A stretch of DNA of 13,226 bases. Origin: DATJXG01 sp035500455. GTDB taxonomy: Bacteria; Acidobacteriota; Terriglobia; Terriglobales; Acidobacteriaceae. A program made the translations under genes and the position numbers. Under the pieces are notes generated by a model. That model was not told the DNA's origin. It saw nothing but the letters and a program-made list of their open reading frames with translations, and did no database searches. Below, one piece after another: positions 1-6,969 of this stretch (positions are counted from its first letter, which is position 1; every line of letters starts with the position of its first letter). The stretch spans positions 1 through 13,226 of the forward strand of contig DATJXG010000109.1 in the NCBI GenBank assembly GCA_035500455.1, written 5' to 3'.

Positions 1-666
1 GCGCTCACTGCCATGCGCTTCGCGATTCACGTGGGAGAGGTTGCGGTGCCCAATCTGGTAAGCAAGACGCCGGCGGAGGCGCGGGCTGATGCCAGCACCG
101 TCGGCCTGCCAGTGGAAGTGGAACGCCAGTATTACAGCGACGGCATCGCGGCGGGGAAGATCCTCAGCCAGATTCCGCCTGCCGGGACCAAAGTGCGGCG
201 GGGGTGGCAAGTGCGCGTGGCGGTTAGCCTGGGACCGCAGCGGCTGGCGATTCCGAGCGTAATCGGGGAAACCGAACGCGCCGCGGAAATGAATATTCAG
301 CGCCGCGGGCTGGAGTTGGGTGCGCTGGCGGCGATGCAACTGCCAGATACGCCCGCTGACCAGGTGGTGGCGCAGAGTCCGCCTCCGAATGCTACCGGAG
401 TGTCGGCGCCTAAAATCAGCCTGCTGCTGACGGCTGCGCCGCCGACCCAGGCCTTCGTGATGCCAAACTTCGCCGGCCAGCCCTTAAACGGCGTAAAGTC
501 GGCACTGCAAAATGCGGGATTCAAGGTGGGGACGATGACGCTTTCCTCGCAGCCCGCGACAGTTCCCGCTACTCCTTCCGCTTCCTCGGGCACGATCGTC
601 TCTCAAACGCCGGCGCCAGGGGAAAAAGTGCTGGCGGGGACCGTAGTGAATTTCGAAGTTCGCTAG
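1..666 (+). CDS. PASTA-domain protein, 5' end cut by the window
   Basis: The reading frame is open to the left edge (residues ALTA precede the first ATG at 13), so the true start very probably lies upstream and may include an N-terminal membrane anchor. That is inference. Three PASTA-like repeats are visible, counted from the ATG at 13: about residues 10-74 (VAVPNLVSKTPAEA), 78-140 (LAIPSVIGETERAA) and 147-217 (FVMPNFAGQPLNGV). Each starts with a hydrophobic-P-N/S-x-hydrophobic-G/S core and ends with a Q-x-P-x-x-G/N-x-x-V-like segment. PASTA repeats in Ser/Thr kinases and penicillin-binding proteins bind peptidoglycan or muropeptides outside the cytoplasmic membrane. No kinase or transpeptidase domain is visible in this part. 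The gene ends in TAG and faces rsmB across a 193-base gap. The partner and exact role are unknown; the lost 5' part could change the call. Confidence 0.85.
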   Translation, partial: ALTAMRFAIHVGEVAVPNLVSKTPAEARADASTVGLPVEVERQYYSDGIAAGKILSQIPPAGTKVRRGWQVRVAVSLGPQRLAIPSVIGETERAAEMNIQRRGLELGALAAMQLPDTPADQVVAQSPPPNATGVSAPKISLLLTAAPPTQAFVMPNFAGQPLNGVKSALQNAGFKVGTMTLSSQPATVPATPSASSGTIVSQTPAPGEKVLAGTVVNFEVR

Positions 667-667
667 G

Positions 668-702
668 CGGCATTTCCTCGGCGGTGCAGTTTGAAAATGC
701 CG
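668..702 (+). terminator. Weak hairpin just after the PASTA gene
   Basis: CGGCATTT at 668-675 pairs with AAATGCCG at 695-702 around a 19-base loop, starting one base after the TAG stop. There is no T-tract afterwards, so a role as an intrinsic terminator is only a possibility. Confidence 0.25.
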
Positions 703-735
703 GATCGCCACTACGACCGTTGCCCGAGTATCACG

Positions 736-840
736 ACTGTCATCCCGAGCGCCAGCGAGTGATCTGGGTGTCTGCCTCCGGCGGCTATAGTGACGGTGCG
801 GGCAGGAACCCAGATCCCTCGCTACGCTCGGGATGACAGT
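736..840. repeat. Long imperfect palindrome between convergent genes
   Basis: The arms at 736-776 and 801-840 are near-perfect reverse complements. Both arms, read inward, begin ACTGTCATCCCGAGCG and continue through AGCGAG and GATCTGGGT to CTGCC, around a loop of about 24 bases. The element fills most of the gap between the 3' ends of the PASTA gene and rsmB. Its arm sequence resembles interspersed repeats I know from acidobacterial genomes, but I cannot count copies here. It could act as a two-way transcription barrier; no T-tract supports classic intrinsic termination. Confidence 0.75.
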
Positions 841-859
841 GGGGTTTCGACCGAACGGC

Positions 860-2188
860 CTAGCCTCTCTGCATGATTGCGGCAAAGAAGCCATCGCAGG
901 GATGCACGCCCGGAATCGTCTGCAGGTAGTGGCCGCTGCACAACGGGACACTCTCGCGCCATGCCAGTTCCCCTTCCTCTTGCAGCCGCTGTAGCTCAAC
1001 GCCGCAATCCAGCAGACGAAACGAAGGTTCGGCCTGCAACGCCTTTTCCGCCACCTCGGAGTTCTCCTCTGGTTCCAGGGAGCAGGTGGAATAGGCGAGG
1101 CTCCCGCCCGGCGCTACGTGCTGCATCGCAGCCTGAAGAATCGCCAACTGCCGGCTGGCCAGATCAGCCAAGTCGCCGGGCGTGAGCCGCCACTTGATCT
1201 CCGGATTGCGCGCCAGAGTCCCCGTACCCGAGCAGGAGACATCGGCCAGAACCAGATCGAATTTCTGCGCAGCAGGAAACCGGAGGATGTCGGCCGTGAT
1301 GACCTCCACGTTCGCTGCCGGGACCAGCTTTCGCAGCAGGCGGGCACGATGAGGGTGAAGCTCCACCGCCACGATTTCCGCCTGCGGATTTCGCTCCGCG
1401 AGAACGCGGGTTTTGCCGCCCGGCGCGGCGCAGCAGTCGAGGATTCGCGTGCCCTTGCCGGCAAGCATCGCTACCAGTTGAGAGCCTTCGTCCTGGATGG
1501 AGACTTGCCCTGCGGGGAAGGCGCGCGATTTGGTTACGTCGCCGGAGACGACTCTTCGCGCGCCGGTCAGCAGGAGTCCCGGCTGGAGGATGACTCCGTC
1601 GTCTCGAAGCTGGGCTTCAGCTTCGGCGGTGATGCAACGAATCGCGGTTTGCGGCTGCTTCTGGTTATAGCGACAGATTTGCTCTGCTTGAGCGGCACCA
1701 AACGTTTTGGTCCAGCGCTCAACCAGCCAGGGAGGATGCGCGAATCTCTCCCCCGGGGCGGCTGTCTCGGAGGATGGAGAACTTGAGCGAGGGGCCTCGG
1801 CGCTCTGGGCCAGCTTGCGCAGCACAGCATTTGCAAAAGGAACGGCGGAGCGCTTACCCGTCTTCCGAACCAGTTCGACGCTCTCGTGTACGGCGGCGCG
1901 CGCCGGGATGCGTTCCAGATGCAGCAGTTGATATGCCGCCAGGCGCGCCGAGGTCAGGACCTCGACATCCAACTTCTCAAGTTTCTGTGAGGAGAAGCGG
2001 GCAATCTCGGCATCGAGCGCGGATCGCCAGCGCAGAACGCCCATCACCAGTTCGGTGGTGAGGCCATGGTCCTGGGGTGAGAGGTTCTTGTATTGCGAGG
2101 AGTGCAGAAGCTCCGATGCATAAGCGCCGGTGTGCTCCACGCGGAGCAGGATGTCGAAAGCGGCGGCGCGGGCTGGAGATATGGACAT
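860..2188 (-). CDS. rsmB: 16S rRNA (cytosine(967)-C5)-methyltransferase RsmB
   Basis: RsmB transfers a methyl group from S-adenosylmethionine to C967 of 16S rRNA in the cytoplasm. The 442-residue length fits the family. A NusB-like RNA-binding domain covers roughly residues 5-130 (ARAAAFDILLRVE, VNAVLR-like FANAVLRKL). The Rossmann methyltransferase domain starts near 225 with VSIQDEGSQLVA. SAM motif I is ILDCCAAPGGKT (249-260). Motif IV is ADVSCSGTG (315-323) with Cys319, and motif VI is YSTCSLEPEEN (366-376) with the expected catalytic Cys369. Motif IV normally reads D-x-P-C; here the proline is Ser318 (codon TCC). Residues 131-150 are a Ser/Pro-rich linker. The ATG follows a short palindromic repeat with no visible Shine-Dalgarno sequence. 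It is the last gene of the aroC-def-fmt-rsmB run and ends in TAG. Confidence 0.95.
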   Translation of the reverse strand: MSISPARAAAFDILLRVEHTGAYASELLHSSQYKNLSPQDHGLTTELVMGVLRWRSALDAEIARFSSQKLEKLDVEVLTSARLAAYQLLHLERIPARAAVHESVELVRKTGKRSAVPFANAVLRKLAQSAEAPRSSSPSSETAAPGERFAHPPWLVERWTKTFGAAQAEQICRYNQKQPQTAIRCITAEAEAQLRDDGVILQPGLLLTGARRVVSGDVTKSRAFPAGQVSIQDEGSQLVAMLAGKGTRILDCCAAPGGKTRVLAERNPQAEIVAVELHPHRARLLRKLVPAANVEVITADILRFPAAQKFDLVLADVSCSGTGTLARNPEIKWRLTPGDLADLASRQLAILQAAMQHVAPGGSLAYSTCSLEPEENSEVAEKALQAEPSFRLLDCGVELQRLQEEGELAWRESVPLCSGHYLQTIPGVHPCDGFFAAIMQRG

Positions 2189-2195
2189 GAATCTA

Positions 2196-2220
2196 GGCGC
2201 GGGCGTCCCGCCCGTGCGGG
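2196..2220. repeat. Short GC palindrome, GCGGGCGTCCC family, copy 1
   Basis: The core GCGGGCGTCCCGC (2199-2211) folds as a 5-base-pair stem with a 3-base loop. It lies 7 bases upstream of the rsmB start, on the 5' side of that gene. The same GCGGGCGTCCC core recurs at 8638 and 12279, and a variant at 13208. Confidence 0.6.
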
Positions 2221-2276
2221 AGTGAAACCGAATTGTCTTTCTGCTCCAGAGATGGCCGTGGTTCTGCTTTTGGTTC

Positions 2277-2303
2277 GGACGGGGAAAGCCCCGTCCCTAC
2301 ACG
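2277..2303 (-). repeat. CGTGTAG-hairpin family, copy 1, overlapping the fmt stop
   Basis: Read on the minus strand this is CGTGTAG followed by the hairpin GGACGGGGCTTTCCCCGTCC, with an 8-base-pair outer stem. The TAG of the CGTGTAG box is the stop codon of fmt (2297-2299). The GCGAAGCGAG tail seen in the other two copies is absent. Confidence 0.7.
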
Positions 2304-3250
2304 GGTCGTGGTAGTTCCCCGAGCTTTTCGCCGGTTTGCGGCCGGTAGCCGTGGATAAAATCCCGCGCGGGCATTCGCTTCTTGCCTTCCGGCTGCACTT
2401 CGCGGAGTTCCAGCGCGCCGGTGCTGCAGCCGGCGAACAAGCTGTCGCCCTCCACCAGCAGTGTGCCCGGCGGAATCTGGCGCTGCGCAACTGCCGCGTC
2501 CCAAACCTGCAGGTTTTTTCCGCGGAACGTTGTGAACGCGCCGGGCCACGGCCGAAATCCGCGTAGGCGGTTGTAGATTTCCTGGGCGGTGCGGCGAAAG
2601 TCGATGCGTCCATCTTCTTTTTTCAGAATCGGCGCCAGAGTCGCGCGAGAGTTGTCCTGCGGGTGCGGCTGGATCGTGCCGGTTTGCAATCCGTGCAAAG
2701 TCTCGACCAGCAGATCGGCCCCCATTGCCGCGAGCTGCGGCGCCAGCGTCTCCGATGTGTCGTCCGGTCGAATGGTAGTTTCCCGCTGCAGCAGGATGTT
2801 GCCGGTGTCCAGCCCGGCGTCGATCTTCATCGTGGTCACGCCGGTGACGCTCTCGCCGTTAGCGATCGCCCACTGGATGGGCGCGGCCCCACGATATTTC
2901 GGCAGAAGCGAAGCGTGCACGTTGATATTGCCGAGCGGAGGCAGATCGAGCATCCACTGGGGAATGATTCGCCCGTAGCCGACCACAATGATCGCATCCG
3001 GTCGAATGGCTTCAAGCTGCCGCTGGAATTCCGCGTTGTTCCTGATTTTGTCCGGCTGCGCGACCGGCAGATTCAGCGCGATTGCGCACTGCTTCACCGG
3101 CGAGAAGGCAAGCTCCATGCCGCGGCCGCGCGGACGGTCCGGCTGGGTGACAACCAGCTTTACGGGAAATCCCGCTTCCATCAGCTTCTCCAGAGTCGGC
3201 ACGGCAAAGCGCGGCGTGCCACAGAAAACGAGGTTGAGGGAGGGAGACAT
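2297..3250 (-). CDS. fmt: Methionyl-tRNA formyltransferase
   Basis: Fmt formylates Met on initiator tRNA using 10-formyl-tetrahydrofolate, giving fMet-tRNA for translation initiation in the cytoplasm. The 317-residue length is typical. The N-terminal formyltransferase fold opens with LVFCGTPRFAVPTLE (7-21). The hallmark segment NINVHASLLPKYRGAAPIQW (108-127) carries Asn110 and His112, and Asp148 lies in KIDAGLDTG; these match the E. coli triad N106/H108/D144 with a constant offset of four. The C-terminal tRNA-binding domain starts near 205 and includes EIYNRLRGFRPWPGAFT (224-240). The start has no strong ribosome-binding site and follows a palindromic AT-rich spacer after def. The last codons (RPV) and the TAG stop fall in a repeat element, so the extreme C-terminus may derive from that repeat. 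Confidence 0.97.
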   Translation of the reverse strand: MSPSLNLVFCGTPRFAVPTLEKLMEAGFPVKLVVTQPDRPRGRGMELAFSPVKQCAIALNLPVAQPDKIRNNAEFQRQLEAIRPDAIIVVGYGRIIPQWMLDLPPLGNINVHASLLPKYRGAAPIQWAIANGESVTGVTTMKIDAGLDTGNILLQRETTIRPDDTSETLAPQLAAMGADLLVETLHGLQTGTIQPHPQDNSRATLAPILKKEDGRIDFRRTAQEIYNRLRGFRPWPGAFTTFRGKNLQVWDAAVAQRQIPPGTLLVEGDSLFAGCSTGALELREVQPEGKKRMPARDFIHGYRPQTGEKLGELPRPV

Positions 3251-3260
3251 CGGTCGATTT

Positions 3261-3349
3261 AGTAATTGGGGAATTGAGTAATTGGGGAATTGAAGACGGA
3301 AGGCGTCGTGGATTTACTCAATTACCCATTTACCCAATTTCCCAATTCC
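3261..3349. repeat. AT-rich tandem and inverted repeat between def and fmt
   Basis: The 16-mer AGTAATTGGGGAATTG occurs twice back to back (3261-3276 and 3277-3292). At 3316-3349 lies its degenerate reverse complement, built from TCAATTACCC, TTTACCC and AATTTCCC units. Together they can form a stem of about 30 base pairs with a loop near 3293-3315. The right arm reaches the TAG stop of def, and the left arm lies 11 bases from the fmt ATG. Its composition is far lower in GC than the flanking genes. Confidence 0.75.
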
Positions 3350-3858
3350 TACCACTCGCCCGCCTTCATCATCTTGCGGATTTTGCGTTTCATCAAGTCG
3401 CGCTTCAGGGCGCTGAGGTGGCTGATGTAGAGCTTGCCATGGAGGTGGTCGGTTTCGTGCAAAAACGCCCGCGCCAGCAGTTCCTCCCCGGTTTTTTCGT
3501 ACCATTCGCCGTTTACATCCTGGGCGCGGATGGTCACCTTCTTGGCCCGCGTCACCGGCTCGCGAAATTCTGGAATACTCAGGCAGCCTTCGTTCTGCCG
3601 GAAACGGCCTTCGGTGTGAATGATCTCAGGGTTGGCCAGCACCAGCTTGGCTTCCGGGTCCTCCTTGAAGGTGATGTCGATCACCGCCAGCCGCTTGGAA
3701 ATGCCGATCTGCGGCGCCGCCAGCCCGACGCCATGCGCGGCGTACATGGACTCGAACATATCCTCGACGAGCTTCTTCAACTCATCGTCGAAGACGGTCA
3801 CCGGCTCCGCAGGTTTTTCCAGAACAGAATTTCCAAACTTTACGATGGGATAGATCAT
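3349..3858 (-). CDS. def: Peptide deformylase
   Basis: This metalloenzyme removes the N-formyl group from new proteins in the cytoplasm. All three family motifs are intact, in numbering from the ATG at 3858: GVGLAAPQIG (43-52), EGCLS (90-94) with metal ligand Cys92, and HETDH (134-138), where His134 and His138 bind metal and Glu135 is catalytic. The resulting 169 residues match the usual length of about 170. A GTG at 3906 in the same frame would add 16 residues (LTAEAKTKG...), but that extension looks unlike a deformylase N-terminus. It begins in the repeat-bearing gap, and neither start has a clear Shine-Dalgarno sequence. I prefer MIYPIVKFGN. def lies upstream of fmt, the usual pairing, with a palindromic repeat between them. 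Confidence 0.95.
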   Translation of the reverse strand: MIYPIVKFGNSVLEKPAEPVTVFDDELKKLVEDMFESMYAAHGVGLAAPQIGISKRLAVIDITFKEDPEAKLVLANPEIIHTEGRFRQNEGCLSIPEFREPVTRAKKVTIRAQDVNGEWYEKTGEELLARAFLHETDHLHGKLYISHLSALKRDLMKRKIRKMMKAGEW

Positions 3859-3906
3859 TCGTGATGGGTGCGTCGTCCCTTTCGTTTTGGCCTCGGCAGT
3901 CAGCAC

Positions 3907-4032
3907 TTAGCAATCAGCCAGCAGGCATCCGCGTGGTTTCGATTGCTGATTGCTGAATGCTGATTACTGATTATCTAGCATTCAGCCAACGCATCCGTGT
4001 GGCTCTGACGGCTGAAAGCTAGAAGCCAGCAG
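3907..4032. repeat. Two tandem related hairpins between aroC and def
   Basis: Copy 1 has arms TTAGCAATCAGCC (3907-3919) and GATTGCTGATTGCTGAA (3941-3957). Copy 2 has arms CTAGCATTCAGCC (3975-3987) and GGCTGAAAGCTAG (4010-4022). Their loops share GCATCCGCGTGG (3925-3936) and GCATCCGTGTGG (3991-4002), so this is a duplicated hairpin with a conserved loop. The remaining bases are further degenerate GCTGATT and AGCCAGCAGC units that run into the TAG stop of aroC. No gene is visible here. Confidence 0.7.
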
Positions 4033-5205
4033 CTAAAAGCTTCTCAACTGCTCGAGGTATCCCTGGAAATTGCGCAGCGTTTCCGTCATCGAGTCGCCGC
4101 CGAACTTCTCGAGCGCACAGCGGGCCAGAGTCAGCGCCACCATGGCTTCGGCGGCTACACCCGCGGCCGGCACCACACAGACGTCAGAGCGCTCATAAGC
4201 GGCCTTCACCGGTTCGCGGCTGGCAAAGTCCACCGACTGCAAGGGCCGCCGCAAGGTGGAAATCGGCTTCAGATATCCGCGCACGCGAATTTCCTGGCCA
4301 TTGGAGACTCCGCCCTCGATGCCGCCCGCGTTGTTACGCGCACGCGTGAAACCGGTAAAGCCGGACTGCGCACCATATCCTATTTCATCATGCACGGCGG
4401 AGCCAGGTGAAGATGCGGCCGTGATTCCCGAGCCAATCTCGACAGCCTTCACCGCCTGCAGCGACATCACTGCCCCAGCAAGCAGAGCATCGAGGCGCTC
4501 ATCCCATTGCGCGTAGGTGCCGAGCCCCGGTGGAACATTGTGAGCCACCACTTCGAACACTCCCCCCACGGAGTCGCCGGTCCTGAGCACGCGATCCACT
4601 TCTTCCTTCATGCGCTGCTCGGTCTCGGGATCGGCGCAGCTCAGCAATACTTCTGTCTTTTCTTTCAGAGCCTGAATCTTGGTAAATGGGACTTCTTCCG
4701 CCAGAACTGTTCCACCCACCGCTACGACATGGCTCAACACTTCAATGCCGAGTGCCCCGAGAAACAGCTTGGCGAGCGCTCCGATCGCCACACGCGCTGC
4801 CGATTCACGCGCCGAAGCACGTTCCAGCACGTAGCGCGCTTCGGAAAAGTTGTACTTCAAAGCCCCCGCGAGATCGGCGTGACCCGGCCGTGGCGAAGCC
4901 ACCCGCTTGTGCTTCGCGGCATCGCCTTCCTCCACCGGCAACGACTCCTGCCAGTTTTTCCAATCCTTGTTCTCCAGCAGCACTGCAATCGGCGAGCCGA
5001 TGGTTTTTCCGTGGCGCACTCCGGAAAGAATATGTGCCTTGTCAGTTTCAATTTTCATGCGGCCGCCGCGGCCGTAGCCCTGCTGGCGGCGCCACAATTC
5101 GCGGTCGAGAAAAGCCTGCTCCACCTCCAGGCCGGCGGGCAGACCGGAGAGGAACGCTACCAGCGCCTCGCCGTGCGACTCTCCGGAGGTGAAATAACGC
5201 AACAT
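4033..5205 (-). CDS. aroC: Chorismate synthase
   Basis: Chorismate synthase converts 5-enolpyruvylshikimate-3-phosphate to chorismate using reduced FMN; this is the last step of the shikimate pathway, in the cytoplasm. At 390 residues it is longer than the E. coli enzyme (361) and close to the actinobacterial type. Family signatures are RYFTSGESHGEAL (3-15) with His11, GYGRGGRMKIE (43-53), RPGHADLAGALKY (106-118) with His109, the RASARESAARVAIG stretch (129-142) and ERSDVCVVPAAG near the C-terminus. The ATG is preceded by AAGGGCG, a modest ribosome-binding site. It heads the minus-strand run aroC-def-fmt-rsmB and is divergent from the histidine kinase gene. Its pathway is unrelated to the other three genes, so shared transcription is uncertain, especially given the hairpins that follow it. 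Confidence 0.97.
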   Translation of the reverse strand: MLRYFTSGESHGEALVAFLSGLPAGLEVEQAFLDRELWRRQQGYGRGGRMKIETDKAHILSGVRHGKTIGSPIAVLLENKDWKNWQESLPVEEGDAAKHKRVASPRPGHADLAGALKYNFSEARYVLERASARESAARVAIGALAKLFLGALGIEVLSHVVAVGGTVLAEEVPFTKIQALKEKTEVLLSCADPETEQRMKEEVDRVLRTGDSVGGVFEVVAHNVPPGLGTYAQWDERLDALLAGAVMSLQAVKAVEIGSGITAASSPGSAVHDEIGYGAQSGFTGFTRARNNAGGIEGGVSNGQEIRVRGYLKPISTLRRPLQSVDFASREPVKAAYERSDVCVVPAAGVAAEAMVALTLARCALEKFGGDSMTETLRNFQGYLEQLRSF

Positions 5206-5393
5206 CGCCCTTGGATTGTATCTGATTTGCGCGGCGATGCTGGCACTGCACCGGACGAGCAGAATGCTTGCGGAAAGTTTTTTTGTCCTGTAGCCATTGT
5301 GCTCCTGATCTATTTGGTAGAATAAGCTTCGTCAACGTGATCCATAGTTTTTTCAAGCTGCCTGCCGCCTTCGTCTAGTCCTCTCTGGCCCAA
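5206..5393. promoter_or_regulatory. Divergent intergenic region between aroC and the kinase gene
   Basis: Both flanking genes read away from this 188-base gap, so promoters for each must lie in or near it. A TAGAAT at 5318-5323 could be a -10 box for the kinase gene. The best -35 candidate (TTGTGC, 5297-5302) sits only 15 bases upstream, so this is weak. An AT-rich run (AGTTTTTTT, 5275-5284) is also present. No operator is recognisable. Confidence 0.3.
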
Positions 5394-6182
5394 GTGATCT
5401 TTAAAATGTCATCGCTCACTCACAAATTTTGGAAGCCCGTCCCGCACGCGGCGGTTCCGGAAGGTTTTGAGCCGGAGTTATCGCGGCATCTGGTGCGCGC
5501 GCAGGAAGAAGAGCGCAAGCGCATCAGCCGCGAACTGCATGACGGCACCGGCCAGGGCTTGATGGTGCTCCGCTTGTACCTGGGCATGCTGGGGGCCGGC
5601 AGCCAGGACACTGAATCACAACTGAAGGTGCAAGAGGCCCTGGGCCTGCTCGACCGGACCATTGAAGACCTGCGGCGGATTATTGGCCGCCTGTCGCCGC
5701 GAACTCTGGAAGAACTTGGCGTGCTGACTGCCATTCGCAAAGAAGCCCGTGAACTCAGCAGAAATACAGGGATGAAAGCCCGCCTGGATCTGCCCAAAAC
5801 TGCCCAGGAACTCGACCATGAGGCCGAGCTGGCGGTGTACCGCTGCGTGCAGGAAGCCTTGCATAACATCGCAAAACATTCCAAGGCGGAGAACTTCAGC
5901 GTACGCCTGCGCACCGGCAACGGCAGAGTCCGCCTGATGATCGAGGATGACGGCGTGGGATTCTCGCCCCGGCGGAGCCCGCGCGACGTTTTCGGGCTCT
6001 CCGGCATGCGCGAGCGCATCACGGCTTTGGGTGGCACGGTTCGGGTGCGCACGGGCAACGGCAAGGGCACGCAAATTACCGTGACACTCCCCAGCCCGGC
6101 GCCGGGTGAACTGCTGCCGGCCACGCAGGGCGGCAGTCGGCTCGCGGCCGATTTTGTCCGTCCATGGAAATCAACAGCGTAA
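5394..6182 (+). CDS. Soluble NarL/DegS-type sensor histidine kinase
   Basis: This 262-residue cytoplasmic kinase has a HisKA_3 dimerisation domain from about residue 35 (EEERKRISRELHDGTGQGLM) with phospho-acceptor His49. The HATPase domain spans about 145-240: the N-box is in QEALHNIAKHS, the G1 box is DDGVGF and the G2 region is GLSGMRERI, followed by GKGTQITVTLP. There is no transmembrane segment and no PAS, GAF or other sensor domain; only about 35 residues precede the HisKA_3 part. The input is therefore unknown and may come from a partner protein. The start taken is GTG at 5394; an ATG at 5406 (fifth codon) is equally possible, as neither has a clear ribosome-binding site. The response regulator 111 bases downstream on the same strand is the likely phosphorylation target. 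Confidence 0.9.
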   Translation: MIFKMSSLTHKFWKPVPHAAVPEGFEPELSRHLVRAQEEERKRISRELHDGTGQGLMVLRLYLGMLGAGSQDTESQLKVQEALGLLDRTIEDLRRIIGRLSPRTLEELGVLTAIRKEARELSRNTGMKARLDLPKTAQELDHEAELAVYRCVQEALHNIAKHSKAENFSVRLRTGNGRVRLMIEDDGVGFSPRRSPRDVFGLSGMRERITALGGTVRVRTGNGKGTQITVTLPSPAPGELLPATQGGSRLAADFVRPWKSTA

Positions 6183-6293
6183 CCGGGCATCGCTCGACTG
6201 AAAAGCTGACCGCTGACTACCGGAAACCGGGACTGGTTTTCGCCTGAAGGCAACGAGACTGCGGAATTTGCCAGGCAGATAATTTCATAGACC

Positions 6294-6941
6294 ATGCTCA
6301 TCACCTGCGTAGTCGTGGACGATCACACCCTGTTTCGCGAGGGCCTGCGCCATTTGTTGCTGAGAGAGGCTGACCTCGATGTGGTGGGCGAAGCCGCCGA
6401 TGCCGGAGCAGCCGTCGAGGTAGTGCGCGAACAGCAGCCGGACGTAGTCCTGATGGACATCGGCATGCCGGGCGTGTCGAGTTACGACGCTGCCCGCACC
6501 ATCCGGAAGAATTGGCCTGCCACCCGCTTGGTCTTCCTCACCATGTTCGAGGATGAAGCCTATCTGCTGCGCGCGGTCGATGCCGGCGCTTCCGGCTATC
6601 TTCTGAAAGACATGCCCGGCCCCGATCTGGTGTTTGCGGTGCGTGAAGTTTACGCCGGCCGCAAGTACTTCGCCCCGCGCGTCCTGGGCGGCATGGGCGA
6701 GCCGCCGCTGGGCCGGCGTTCGCGACGTTTTGCCGCACTTACTCCCCGCGAGTGCGAAATCGTGAAGATGATTGCCGAGGGCAACTCGGTGCGCAAGATC
6801 GCCGGCATTCTTGGCCTGAGCGCCAAGACGGTGGAGGCGCACAAGTTCAACCTGATGCGCAAGCTCAAGATCCACAACGTCGCGCAGTTAGTGACCTACG
6901 CCATCCAGAAAAAGATCGTGCCCGTGCCGTCGGAAGCGTAG
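6294..6941 (+). CDS. NarL/LuxR-family response regulator
   Basis: The 215-residue protein has an N-terminal receiver domain (about 1-120) with acidic pocket Asp9/Asp10, phospho-acceptor Asp55 (VVLMDIGMPG), Thr83 and Lys105 (GYLLKDM). A LuxR-type helix-turn-helix follows at about 149-206 (LTPRECEIVKMIAEGNSVRK, then LSAKTVEAHKFNLMRKL). It is expected to bind DNA as a phosphorylated dimer and regulate transcription. It follows the soluble histidine kinase on the same strand, the standard arrangement of a cognate NarL-type pair. Targets cannot be told from this window. The linker at 128-147 is rich in Gly/Arg/Pro. Its 3' end is 28 bases from the end of the convergent HyuB gene, with no visible terminator between. 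Confidence 0.93.
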   Translation: MLITCVVVDDHTLFREGLRHLLLREADLDVVGEAADAGAAVEVVREQQPDVVLMDIGMPGVSSYDAARTIRKNWPATRLVFLTMFEDEAYLLRAVDAGASGYLLKDMPGPDLVFAVREVYAGRKYFAPRVLGGMGEPPLGRRSRRFAALTPRECEIVKMIAEGNSVRKIAGILGLSAKTVEAHKFNLMRKLKIHNVAQLVTYAIQKKIVPVPSEA

Positions 6942-6969
6942 AACGGCCGCCTGCCTTTGTTCCAGCATC

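Noticed and set aside
668..840. Classic Rho-independent terminators after PASTA and rsmB
   Set aside because: Stems exist, but none is followed by a T-tract on either strand, so they are listed as weak hairpin or repeat only.
484..999. Minus-strand frame bridging the PASTA and rsmB gene ends
   Set aside because: Part is antisense to PASTA repeats, part reads through the palindrome, and the rest overlaps rsmB out of frame.
3261..3292. CRISPR-like repeat in the def-fmt gap
   Set aside because: The two 16-mers abut with no spacers and the array is palindromic; there are no cas genes.
5420..6304. Minus-strand open frame (294 codons) opposite the histidine kinase
   Set aside because: It is antisense to a well-conserved kinase; its Ser/Arg-rich sequence has no family features.
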